Below are positions 8,725 to 16,898 of a DNA stretch of 64,000 bases, piece by piece (within the stretch, counting starts at the first letter, position 1; each line of letters begins with the position of its first letter). This DNA is from Ga0077555 sp033764055. GTDB taxonomy: Bacteria > Pseudomonadota > Alphaproteobacteria > Rhizobiales > Hyphomicrobiaceae. Made by a program: the position numbers and the translations under genes. The stretch spans positions 1-64,000 of the forward strand of contig JANRJI010000055.1 of assembly GCA_033764055.1 (NCBI GenBank), given 5' to 3'. The notes under the pieces are model-generated. The model was given only the letters and a program-made list of their open reading frames with translations, was not told the origin of the DNA and did not search any database.

Positions 8725-9681
8725 TCAGGCACGCTTGATGCGCGGATCGACCCAGGTCTGGGCAAGATCGACGATGAGATTGACGGCGACGAAGATCAGC
8801 GAAAGCACCAGGATCGTGCCCTGAAGGACCGGCAGGTCACGTGTCAGGATTGCCTTGTGCAGGAGGAAGCCTGTGCCGGGCCACGTGAAGATCGTCTCGA
8901 CCAGAATGGAGCCGCCCATCAGGTAGCCGAACTGCAGGCCCATCACCGCCAGCACCTGCGGCAGCGCATTCCGCACGGCGTGACGCACCACCGCCAACTC
9001 TCCAAGGCCCTTGGCGCGCAGGGTCTGCACGAAGTCGAGGTTCAGGACCTCAGCAACCGCCGACCGGGTGGTCCGCATGATGATGCCGAGCGGGATCATG
9101 CACAGCGTGAAAATCGGCAGGATGGCATGCTTCATGTTCTCCCAGTTGAAGAGGGAGAAATCCGTCGACCCCTGGGCACCCATGCCTGTCGCGGGAAGCC
9201 ATCCCAGCTCGACCGAGAAGATGATGATCAACACCATGCCGAGCCAGTAGTTCGGCACCGACACGCCCATCACCGACATCGCCGTGACGCCGCGGTCGAT
9301 GACGCCGCCACGAAAATAGGCTGCAATCGTTCCGAGAACGAAGGCCAGGGAAAAGGCAATGGTTACGGCCGCAAGCGAGAGCACGACGGTATTCGACAGG
9401 GCATTGAGCACCTCCTCGAGCACCGGCCGCCGGTTCGCGATCGACAGACCCAAATCCCCCGTCACGGCCTTTTGCAGCCAGGCGAGATACTGCAGTGGTA
9501 TCGGCTTGTCGAAGCCATAGGCCTTCTTGATGATCTCGATGGCCTCGGCAGTCGCGTCCGCCGGCAGCAGCAGCTGCATCGGATTGCCGGGCGCAAGGAA
9601 GATGAGCCCGAAGCACAGCATCGAGACGCCAAGCGCGATCGGAACAGCAAAAAGAACGCGCCTCAAGACATAGGACCACAT
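8725..9681 (-). CDS. Dipeptide-type ABC transporter permease (DppB-like)
   Basis: A 318-residue permease with the DppB N-terminus MWSYVLRRVLFAVPIALGV and first helix immediately after the start. The conserved periplasmic loop (FLAPGNPMQLLL) and the EAA loop (FVQTLRAKGLGELAVVRHAV) are visible. GGGAGAG stands five to six bases before the ATG at 9681; an upstream in-frame start would add 24 residues that do not resemble the family. The gene sits about 90 bases after the binding-protein gene. Confidence 0.9.
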   Translation of the reverse strand: MWSYVLRRVLFAVPIALGVSMLCFGLIFLAPGNPMQLLLPADATAEAIEIIKKAYGFDKPIPLQYLAWLQKAVTGDLGLSIANRRPVLEEVLNALSNTVVLSLAAVTIAFSLAFVLGTIAAYFRGGVIDRGVTAMSVMGVSVPNYWLGMVLIIIFSVELGWLPATGMGAQGSTDFSLFNWENMKHAILPIFTLCMIPLGIIMRTTRSAVAEVLNLDFVQTLRAKGLGELAVVRHAVRNALPQVLAVMGLQFGYLMGGSILVETIFTWPGTGFLLHKAILTRDLPVLQGTILVLSLIFVAVNLIVDLAQTWVDPRIKRA

Positions 9682-9772
9682 GGGGGTCTCTCCCGTGCGT
9701 GAATTGCGGGGCTCGTCATCGGGATGGCGGGCACCGACGCGACCACTGCTCATGGTCGCGTCGGCTTGCGCC

Positions 9773-11368
9773 TCAGTTCGTCGCCTTGCCGTCGACGACG
9801 ATCGGCGTCAGGTCCTGGAACCAGCTCTGCGCCTGCACGAAGCCTTTGAGCTTCGGCGACAGCGCCCGCGGGTTGAGGTCATGCGCGACATAGAGCATGG
9901 CCGCGTCCTCGGTCATGATCTCGTGCACCTTGGTGATGAGCTTGTCGCGCTCCGTCTCGTCGAATGTCTCGTAGATCTTCACGATCAGCTTCTCGACATC
10001 CTCGTTGTAGTAGTGCCCCCAGTTGCCGCCGGCCGGCGCCCACTGCTTCTTCATGGCGAAACGGAAAATGCCGCTGAATGGGTCCTGCGTCGCGCGAGAG
10101 ACATTGATCGCGTGGTAGCTCTGGTACTTCTCCCGCCCCTTGAATGTCACGTCGAGCAGCGCATTCCAGTCCATGACCTCGAGCTTCACCTTGAAGCCGA
10201 CGGCCTCGAGTTGCGCCTTGACCAGCTCGTTCATGGGCAAAGGCTGCATCTGCCCTGAGCCGGAGGTGGAGATCGCGAGCGTCACCTCGCAAGGCAGGCA
10301 ATTCGCCTCTTTGAGAAGCGCTGCCGCCTTCTTGGGATCGTTCTTGAAGAGAAGCGGCTTTCCGTAGTGCTTCTGGCTCGGCGTCAGGATCGAATAGCCC
10401 TCGAGTGCGAGCCCGTTCAGCATCTCCTTCATCTCGCCGCGGTCCAGCGCATAGTTGGCGGCCTGGCGGATTCTCTTGTCTTTGAACGGTCCATCGACAA
10501 AATTGAGCTGGTAATGCCAATTGTGCGGGTAGGCATTGGTCACGATCTGCATGCCTGCCGATTTCAGGCGCGGTATCGTGTCGGGCGAGGGCGCCTCGAC
10601 GAGATCGACTTGGCCCGAGAGCAGCGCTGCCGCCCGCGTCGAGGCTTCCGGCATGGGCAGCAGAACCAGCCTGTCGTGCTTGGGCACGCGCGACTTGTCC
10701 CAGTAGTCAGGATTGCGCACGAGCTCCAGGCGCTCGCGCGGCACGAGGCGGACGAACTTGTACGGCCCCGTTCCGGAGGGCATCTCGGCGTACTTCTCGT
10801 TGCTCCCCGCCTTCTCGTACTGGCATTTCGAGATCATCATCCAGAAGCTCATCTGGATGTAGAAGAGCGAATCCACGTCCTTGGTGCTGATCGCGATCTT
10901 GTAGTCGTCAATTTTCTCGGCCTTGGCGATGTTGTTCGTGCGCGTGCGCATGGCCGCGAATTGCTTCGGATTGAACTGCGGCGATTTTTCGTTGGTCAGC
11001 CGTTCGACGTTCCAAGTCACGGCGTCGGCATTGAACGGGCATCCGTCGTGAAACTTGACGCCTTGTCGCAGCTCGAAGATCCAGCGCTTGTTGTCGGCCG
11101 GGTCGACATACCATTTCGTCGCCAGGCCCGGCTTCAGCGAGGCCTCGACGTCGGACTTCGACAGATCCCACAGGATAAGGCTGTCGTGCAGCGTGTAGCC
11201 GACGAAGCGATAGCCCTCGAAGCCCTGGTCGGGCTGCCCAGTGACGTCGGGGATGTCGCCCGCGGTCATCGCGACCCGCAACACGGACTCGCTGGCCATG
11301 ACGGGCGTACCGGCCGCCAGGCAGGCTGACAATGCAGCTGCGGTCGCGGCTCTGCGTACGGTTCTCAT
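9773..11368 (-). CDS. ABC transporter substrate-binding protein, family 5
   Basis: A 531-residue periplasmic binding protein of the peptide/nickel family. The signal peptide is clear: MRTVRRAATAAALSACLAAG followed by an Ala-rich cleavage region ending at VMASES. Family motifs include FELRQGVKFHDGCPF and MPSGTGPYKFVRLVPRE. GGAGAAAG precedes the ATG at 11368. It heads the operon 9773-5587, so this is one complete uptake system (SBP, two permeases, two ATPases). It is divergent from the AtzG-like/amidase pair. From this arrangement I infer that the imported compound may be an amide handled by that amidase, but nothing in the sequence fixes the ligand. Confidence 0.9.
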   Translation of the reverse strand: MRTVRRAATAAALSACLAAGTPVMASESVLRVAMTAGDIPDVTGQPDQGFEGYRFVGYTLHDSLILWDLSKSDVEASLKPGLATKWYVDPADNKRWIFELRQGVKFHDGCPFNADAVTWNVERLTNEKSPQFNPKQFAAMRTRTNNIAKAEKIDDYKIAISTKDVDSLFYIQMSFWMMISKCQYEKAGSNEKYAEMPSGTGPYKFVRLVPRERLELVRNPDYWDKSRVPKHDRLVLLPMPEASTRAAALLSGQVDLVEAPSPDTIPRLKSAGMQIVTNAYPHNWHYQLNFVDGPFKDKRIRQAANYALDRGEMKEMLNGLALEGYSILTPSQKHYGKPLLFKNDPKKAAALLKEANCLPCEVTLAISTSGSGQMQPLPMNELVKAQLEAVGFKVKLEVMDWNALLDVTFKGREKYQSYHAINVSRATQDPFSGIFRFAMKKQWAPAGGNWGHYYNEDVEKLIVKIYETFDETERDKLITKVHEIMTEDAAMLYVAHDLNPRALSPKLKGFVQAQSWFQDLTPIVVDGKATN

Positions 11369-11666
11369 TGCGGCTTTCTCCTTCTCCACGAAACACTGTG
11401 GGGGGATCAAAGCAACCGCTGTGCCAATCTGGGATCATGCCCGAAATTGGGGCTTATGATAATATATCAGGCAGGAATTGGATCGATTCAGTGGAGATAT
11501 TGGACGGCTGCAAGTTTTGCCAAGGCCGTTGTCGACGCCGGAGGCGACCGTAGCATCCGAAGGCGCTGCCTAATCCGGCAGGAATCGACAACTTTTCGTC
11601 GTTGCCGGCGACGACCACCGGATATTGAATGGGGCGGTTTGGTCGAGAGATGTCGAGGGTGCAGCG
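11369..11666. promoter_or_regulatory. Divergent promoter region between ABC operon and amidase genes
   Basis: This 298-bp gap separates two divergent transcription units. It contains a locally AT-rich patch around 11455-11470 (TTATGATAATATATCAGG) suited to a -10 element, two copies of GGCAGGAAT (11470-11478 and 11577-11585), and a 6-bp inverted repeat TCGTCG-N7-CGACGA at 11596-11614 that could be an operator. No regulator gene is adjacent. The elements are visible; their function is inferred. Confidence 0.35.
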
Positions 11667-11906
11667 ATGCGAGAAGACAGTGTATCGGCGCAAGGAGACG
11701 GCGGCCGGCTGGGTGGCGAGGCCGAGATGCTGTTCCTGCTCGAGAGGGCGGGTATCACCGTTCCTGCCGACAGAGTGCCGGGGATGCTCGATATCTACCG
11801 GGACATGACGGCCATGCGCGCACTCCTGCGGCGTGCGAGGACGGCCGCGAGCGAGCCGTCGAATGTGTACAGCCTCGAGACCATCATGAGGGGCGACGCC
11901 ATATGA
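11667..11906 (+). CDS. Small AtzG-like (DUF4089-type) amidase partner
   Basis: A 79-residue protein, MREDSVSAQGDGG then an amphipathic helical region (MLFLLERAGITVPADRVPGM). It has GAGGG seven bases before its ATG, and its stop overlaps the start of the amidase gene as ATGA, so the two are translationally coupled. Small alpha-helical proteins of this length directly before an AtzE/GatA-type amidase are known as AtzG or DUF4089 proteins; AtzG forms a complex with the amidase AtzE of cyanuric acid degradation. The match rests on size, pattern (A-G-I-x-V/I-P near the start of the helical part, E-P near the end) and context, not on a strong motif. A GatC-like role is the alternative. Confidence 0.5.
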   Translation: MREDSVSAQGDGGRLGGEAEMLFLLERAGITVPADRVPGMLDIYRDMTAMRALLRRARTAASEPSNVYSLETIMRGDAI

Positions 11907-13309
11907 TTCTTGGTAAGGCACTGCATGAGCTTTCTATCGCCGAGGCGGGCACTCTGTTGCGCTCCGGCGCGGTCAAGTCGACGGCGCTCGCCGAGCACGC
12001 ACTGGCCCGGATCGAGCGTCACGACCCCACGCTCCGCTCGTTCATATTGGTGGCACGCGAGCGTGCGCTTGCCGATGCCGAAGCCGCCGATCAAGACTTC
12101 GCGGCCGGCATCGACAGGGGCCCCATGCAGGGCATTCCCTACGCGCTGAAGGACATCTACGACACGGCGGGAATGCGCACGACGTGTCACTCCAAGCTGC
12201 TGGTAGACAACGTGCCGGCCACGAGCTCGGTGGTCGAGCAGCGCCTGTCCGCCGGTGGCGGTGTCCTGCTCGGCAAGCTCGGCACCCACGAGTTCGCCTA
12301 TGGCGGACCGAGCTTCGATCTTCCATTCCCGCCGGCGCGAAATCCATGGAACAGCGACTGCGTCACGGGTGGATCATCGTCGGGTTCCGGCGCGGCCGTC
12401 GCGGCGGGGTTCGTCCGCATGGCGATGGGCTCCGACACTGGCGGATCCATCCGCGGTCCGGCCGCCTACTGCGGCACCGTCGGACTGAAGCCGACCTACG
12501 GTCTCGTCTCACGGCGCGGCGTATTCCCGCTCTCCTATACGCTCGATCATTGCGGGCCGCTCGCGTGGTCGGTCGAGGACGCAGCGATCACGATGCAGGT
12601 CATTGCCGGCCACGATCCGGCCGATCCCGGATCGGCCTCGGTTCCTGTCCCTGACTTCCGCTCGCCTCTCGGGCTCGGTGTCGAAGGATTGCGCATCGCC
12701 GTTCCGCGGCACTTCTATGCCGGGGCTCCCGGCGCCTCGCGTGAGGTGATCGACGCGATCGACCGCACGCTCGAGGACCTCGCGCGCAACGGTGCGGTCG
12801 TCGAGGAGGTCCGGCTGTCGGACTACGCGGTCTACAACGCCTGTGGCCGCATCATCATTACCGCCGAGGCCTACGCCATTCACGAGCAGGACCTTCGGCG
12901 TCGTCCGCTCGATTATGGACGCTACACCTTCATGCGCATGGCGCTCGGCGCGACGCTGTCGGCAGCCGATCTCACCCAGGCCCTCCGATTGCGGCGCGAG
13001 CTGGCGATCGAGCTCAACAAGTCCGTGCTCGGGAGCTTCGATGCTCTGATCACTGCGTCCGCCCTGACGCCCGCGCCGCGGTTCGATGCCATCGATCCGG
13101 CCACGCCGCCAACGGTCCAGGTCCAGACCATGCCGTTCAATGTCACCGGCAATCCGTCGATGTCGGTCCCCATCGGGCTGTCGAGGGACGGGCTGCCGCT
13201 GTCGCTTCAGGTCGTCGGTCGACCCTTCGACGAGCCTACGGTGCTGCGCATCGGGGCCGAGATCGAGCGCGTGACCGGCTGGACCGGTAGGCACCCCGAG
13301 CTGCCTTAG
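11903..13309 (+). CDS. Amidase (amidase signature family, AtzE/GatA-like)
   Basis: A 468-residue amidase-signature hydrolase. The Ser-cisSer-Lys triad is readable: Lys83 in YALKDIYDTAG, Ser158 in GGSSSGSGAAVAAG, and the nucleophile Ser182 in SDTGGSIRGPAAYCG. The spacing Lys to Ser (75) and cisSer to Ser (24) fits the family. It hydrolyses a carbon-nitrogen amide bond in the cytoplasm. Overlap with the small AtzG-like gene and divergence from a peptide-type ABC operon suggest a catabolic amidase rather than the tRNA amidotransferase GatA, since no gatB or gatC is present. The natural substrate is not predictable. Confidence 0.88.
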   Translation: MILGKALHELSIAEAGTLLRSGAVKSTALAEHALARIERHDPTLRSFILVARERALADAEAADQDFAAGIDRGPMQGIPYALKDIYDTAGMRTTCHSKLLVDNVPATSSVVEQRLSAGGGVLLGKLGTHEFAYGGPSFDLPFPPARNPWNSDCVTGGSSSGSGAAVAAGFVRMAMGSDTGGSIRGPAAYCGTVGLKPTYGLVSRRGVFPLSYTLDHCGPLAWSVEDAAITMQVIAGHDPADPGSASVPVPDFRSPLGLGVEGLRIAVPRHFYAGAPGASREVIDAIDRTLEDLARNGAVVEEVRLSDYAVYNACGRIIITAEAYAIHEQDLRRRPLDYGRYTFMRMALGATLSAADLTQALRLRRELAIELNKSVLGSFDALITASALTPAPRFDAIDPATPPTVQVQTMPFNVTGNPSMSVPIGLSRDGLPLSLQVVGRPFDEPTVLRIGAEIERVTGWTGRHPELP

Positions 13310-13446
13310 TTTGCCGCTCGGGATCGGCGATGCGGCGGGCCAGATGACCGTCGCATCGCATGCCGCCGCAGCGCGTTGATGTCTTCCGTGCGACCGCCTA
13401 TAGCGTTCGCCATGCAGCGCGGGAGGTGACGCGCTGCTCCGGTGTT

Positions 13447-13533
13447 GCGGACGTGGTGGAACCGGTAGACACACAGGACTTAAAATCCTGAGATGGCAAC
13501 ATCGTGCGGGTTCGACTCCCGCCGTCCGCACCA
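13447..13533 (+). tRNA. tRNA-Leu (anticodon UAA)
   Basis: An 87-nt class II tRNA. The acceptor stem is GCGGACG/CGTCCGC, the anticodon loop CTTAAAA gives anticodon TAA, a long variable arm (TGAGATGGCAACATCGTG) follows, the T loop is TTCGACT, and CCA is encoded at 13531-13533. It lies between the amidase and the UGSC selenoprotein gene on the same strand. Confidence 0.95.
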
Positions 13534-13645
13534 ACCGTACCGCGGAATCGGTCGGCGCGCCCTTGACGTGTCGGCTCCGCTCCCGCCAATTGCGTGCAGC
13601 AATCCGGTCCCTGGTCGTTGGCCCACCCATGCACGGAGTGACGAG

Positions 13646-15376
13646 ATGACAGCCACCTACGCCGTCGTTTGGCCGCGCAGCGCGAGGTCTGTCGAGGTCA
13701 AGGCGCTGGCTCCGCGCCTGCCGACGCTCGAGGGGAGGACCATCGCTTTCCTCTGGGACTATCTGTTCCGTGGCGACGAGATCTGGCCGGTGCTGTCTGC
13801 GGAGCTCGGACGCCGCTTCCCGGGCATGCGCTTCATCGGCTGGGAGGAGTTCGGCTCGACGCACGGCGACGAGGAGCACAAGGTGCTGGCCGAGCTGCCG
13901 GGCAAGCTCAAGTCGTTGAAGGTCGATGCCGTTGTTTCCGGCATGGGCTGTTGAGGCTCCTGCACGCCCGCCGTGTTGCGGGTCAGCGCGATTGCCGAGG
14001 CGGCCGGCGTTCCGACGTCGTCACTCTGCTGCGAAGGCTTCCTTGGCCAAGCCAAGACTACGTCGGTCGGTCTCGGTTATCCTAATCTCGCTCTCGCCGT
14101 CGTTCCCGGCCACGTTGACGTCAAGACGGCCGACGAGCTGCGAAAGAACGTGCTCGAGGTGACCGTCGACCACGTCATCCGGAATCTGACAGGCGAGGTC
14201 GCCGCGGTCGCGACCACACGCGATCCCGATCCGCAGGAGATCGTGCTCGAAGGCTCCTTCGAGGACGTGAACCGCCTGTTCCTGGAGAACGGCTGGTCCG
14301 ACGGACTGCCGATCGTGCCCCCGACCAAGGCCAAGATCGCCGAGTTCCTGGCCTTCACCGATCGCAAGCCCGACGAGGTGATCGGCACACTCCTGCCGGA
14401 CAATCGCAAGGCGACGGTCTGGAACGTCGCCGTCAACGGCGTCATGGCCGGCTGCCGGCCGGAGTACATGCCGATCCTGGTCGCCGCCGTCGAGGCGATG
14501 GCCGACCCCGCCTATGGCGTCGAGCATTCAGGCAATACGCCTGGCGCCGACACGCTGCTGATCCTGAACGGTCCGCTGATCAAGGAGCTCTCGTTCAACT
14601 ACGAGCAGGGCTCTCTGCGCGACGGCTTTCAGCCCAACACCTCCATCGGGCGGTTCTGGCGGCTCTACCAGAGAAACGTCGCCGGCTTCATGCTGCACCA
14701 GAACGACAAGGGCACCTTCGGCAACACTTGGCGCGTCGTGCTCGCCGAGAACGAGGACAGTCTCCACAAGATGGGCTGGCCGACGATCGCCGCCGACATG
14801 GGGCAGGCAGGGGCGAACGACGGCGCGGTCACGATCTCCCGGTTCACCGGGTCGAATGCCGTGGTGTCCGTCTTCGGCGACACGGCCGAGAAGCTGGTCC
14901 CCTATCTCGCCACGGCGATCGTGACACACACGACGTGGGAGCTGATTTTCACCGTGGGCCTCGCGACCGGCACCTATAGACCGCTGCTCGTCCTCTCGCC
15001 GCTGATCGCTGAGACCATCGCCCGCTCCGGCTGGACCAAGGCCGATCTGCAGAAGGCGCTCTTCGAGCAGGCGCGGATGCCCGCACAGCAGTTCGAGAAG
15101 TATCTCTGGGGCTGGACCAATCTCGTGCCGGGCAAGCGGACGCTCAATGACTGGGTCCGCCTTGGCAAGGCGCCGAAGGTATTCGCCGGCAACGACCCGG
15201 CGCGCCTCGTGCCCGTCGTGACCAAACCGGAGCACATCATGGTCGCGGTGGCCGGTGACCCGATGCGCTCGAACTGCCATCTGCTGGTGCACAACGGCAT
15301 GCTCGGCTTCCCGACGTCGAAGCCGGTCCGGTTGCCCATGGGCTGGCGTGAGAAGCTGAGGCGGGCGCAGGGGTAG
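13646..15376 (+). CDS. UGSC-family selenoprotein with in-frame UGA (Sec103)
   Basis: Read through one UGA, this is a 576-residue protein. The start MTATYAVVWPRSAR has GGAG seven bases upstream. Residues about 30-175 form the UGSC domain (TIAFLWDYLFRGDEIWPVL and later SGMGC), with Sec103 followed by Gly-Ser-Cys106; Cys102, Cys128 and Cys129 are further thiols. Residues about 205-576 form a second domain beginning EDVNRLFLENGWSDGLP, which is shared with the next gene. Frame, codon use and family-like sequence continue unchanged across the UGA, and a hairpin of SECIS type follows it. UGSC proteins are, as I recall, known from surveys of marine metagenome selenoproteomes; their function is unknown. 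A thiol/selenol redox or radical-type chemistry is inferred. A naive annotation would give a 102-residue fragment plus a separate protein starting near 13973. Confidence 0.85.
13952..13954 (+). other. In-frame UGA, predicted selenocysteine codon
   Basis: Codon 103 of the UGSC gene. The preceding codons read Gly-Met-Gly-Cys and the following read Gly-Ser-Cys-Thr, giving the family motif C-U-G-S-C. The presence of a UCA-anticodon tRNA (selC) in the same window supports decoding as Sec. Confidence 0.85.
13966..13983 (+). promoter_or_regulatory. Candidate bacterial SECIS hairpin
   Basis: Stem GCCCGC pairs with GCGGGT (13966-13971 with 13978-13983, the outermost pair a G-U), closing a six-base loop CGTGTT. 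The loop begins 17 nt after the UGA and has G as its second base with a GU in it. This fits what is known of bacterial SECIS elements: apical loop roughly 16-37 nt after the UGA, and a G among the first two loop bases. The hairpin is inside the coding sequence, where SelB would bind. Other short hairpins are expected by chance in GC-rich DNA, so this needs covariation. Confidence 0.6.
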
Positions 15377-15384
15377 AGCTCGAC

Positions 15385-15669
15385 GTGGAGATGCGGCGCA
15401 TGCGCATGCGAGTTCGACGATCGGTTTCACTCATTGCCCTTGCGCGGATGGCGATCGCCGGCATTCTCTCGCTGTTGCTCACGGTTTCGATCGTTCATGC
15501 CGAGGCGCTGGTCTTTTACGCCACCCAGTCCGGCAAGCAGACGCTCGATCAAGGCGAAAGCGGGCGAACCTCGTCTTCTATGGCGGCTGCCGCGACGACC
15601 CGCTCGGCCCATGACGGAGCCATGTGGCACTTGATGATTGGCGACACTGGAAGTGAGAAGGCGTGGTGA
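15385..15669 (+). CDS. Possible small exported protein, unrecognised
   Basis: A 94-codon frame starting at an ATG nine bases after the selenoprotein stop. The N-terminus has a basic stretch (MEMRRMRMRVRRSVS) and then a hydrophobic core (IAGILSLLLTVSIVHA) ending in an Ala-x-Ala-like site, so it looks like a signal peptide. The remainder (EALVFYATQSGKQTLDQGES, then a low-complexity tail) matches nothing I know. Its stop overlaps the GTG start of the next gene (GTGGTGA), which favours a real coupled gene, but the tail could be a frameshifted remnant. It lacks a good ribosome-binding site. Confidence 0.35.
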   Translation: MEMRRMRMRVRRSVSLIALARMAIAGILSLLLTVSIVHAEALVFYATQSGKQTLDQGESGRTSSSMAAAATTRSAHDGAMWHLMIGDTGSEKAW

Positions 15670-16898
15670 ACGGCAGCAACAGCCTCTGGCTCGTGGTACC
15701 CGCGGGCGAGACGGCGTCCGGCGGCTGGATCGACGACACGTTGCGCGAGCGGGCCGCCGAGAGCGGCCTCCTCTCGCGCACTCCGCTTGCGGGAAAGTTC
15801 CCGCGACAGCGGGTCGAGGTGGTGGCAGGGCCGGACTGTGCGGAGCGGACCCAACGGCTCTATCACGCACGAGGCTGGACGGATGGACTGCCGGTCGTGC
15901 CGCCGACCACAGGGCGCGTGCGCGACATGCTGGCCTTCACGGAGAGGAAAGCCAGCGACGTTCTGGGCGAGGTCGAGCCGCTGAAAGGGCTTGCGACGAT
16001 CGAGAAGGTCGCGGCGAACACGGTGATGGCGGGCTGCCGTGCCGATTATTTTCCAGTGGTGCTCGCGACCGTGGAGGCTGTGCTCGACCCGGCGTTCAAC
16101 CTGCGGGGGCTGCAGACAACGGACGAGAACGCGGCGCCGCTGATCGTCGTCAACGGGCCACTGACGCGGTCGCTCGAGATCAACGGCTCGTTCGGTGCTC
16201 TCGGGCCCGGCTGGCGCGCAAATGCTGCGATCGGCCGCGCGTTGCGCCTCGTGCTCAACAACATTGGCGGCGGGTGGCCTGGGGCAGTGTCGTTCGCAGG
16301 GCTCGGGCATGCCGGCCGCTACACGATGTGCATCGCCGAGAATGAGGCGCAGAGCCCGTGGAAGCCGCTCCATGAGCAGCAGGGCCTCGCGAAGGAGGCC
16401 AGTGCGGTGACGCTGTTTCGCGCCGAGACAGCGATCAACGTGACAGGGGGGCTCGCTGAGATCGCGAGTGTGATGGGGGCGGCGGCGTCAGCGTTCCAGA
16501 TCCTCTGGAACGGCGTCGCGACTGTGCTGATCTCACCCGCGACGGCGGCTGCGCTGGCGCGTGAGGACATGACGAAGGCCGACGTGGCCTCCTGGCTCTG
16601 GCAGCATGGGCGCTGGCCAGCGGAGCAATGGCGCGCCTCGTGGCTGTATCGGACGGTGGAGTCGCCTGAGCGCTGGGCGCCGTGGGTGCATGCGTCTGCG
16701 GCGGCGGGCGCGGTCGCACCGACCGCCCGGCCTGAGGACATCACGATCGTCGTTGCCGGCGGCGACATTCCCATCGCCCAGCACGTCTACTGTCCATCGT
16801 GGGGCTTCCCGCCGGCGCGGATCACGCGGCGCGTGGAGCTGCCGCGCGATTGGGACCGGCTGCATGCCGAGGTGTGCGAGCGGGAGTTGGCGCCATGA
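15663..16898 (+). CDS. UGSC-associated protein, paralogue of the selenoprotein C-terminal domain
   Basis: A 411-residue protein with no UGSC domain. From residue 71 (GWTDGLPVVPPT) it follows the second domain of the upstream selenoprotein segment by segment: GWSDGLPIVPPT, NGVMAGCRPEY versus NTVMAGCRADY, LLILNGPL versus PLIVVNGPL, and a similar C-terminus with GFP and a final D/G-W-R/D. The start is GTG at 15663 (a second GTG follows at once). The gene overlaps the flavoprotein gene downstream as ATGA. I do not know a function for this domain. Tandem placement suggests the two proteins act as a pair, perhaps as unequal subunits. Cytoplasmic location is likely, as no signal peptide is seen. Confidence 0.75.
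   Translation: MVNGSNSLWLVVPAGETASGGWIDDTLRERAAESGLLSRTPLAGKFPRQRVEVVAGPDCAERTQRLYHARGWTDGLPVVPPTTGRVRDMLAFTERKASDVLGEVEPLKGLATIEKVAANTVMAGCRADYFPVVLATVEAVLDPAFNLRGLQTTDENAAPLIVVNGPLTRSLEINGSFGALGPGWRANAAIGRALRLVLNNIGGGWPGAVSFAGLGHAGRYTMCIAENEAQSPWKPLHEQQGLAKEASAVTLFRAETAINVTGGLAEIASVMGAAASAFQILWNGVATVLISPATAAALAREDMTKADVASWLWQHGRWPAEQWRASWLYRTVESPERWAPWVHASAAAGAVAPTARPEDITIVVAGGDIPIAQHVYCPSWGFPPARITRRVELPRDWDRLHAEVCERELAP

Noticed and set aside
12509..13879. A 456-residue minus-strand protein
   Set aside because: It runs across the amidase gene, the tRNA-Leu and the UGSC start; no real gene would span them.
13646..13954. A 102-residue truncated protein or pseudogene
   Set aside because: The frame continues with family-like sequence after the UGA, C-U-G-S-C matches a selenoprotein motif, and a tRNA-Sec is present.
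13973..15376. Independent gene starting at the Leu codon after the UGA
   Set aside because: No ribosome-binding site precedes it and the UGSC domain would be cut in two.
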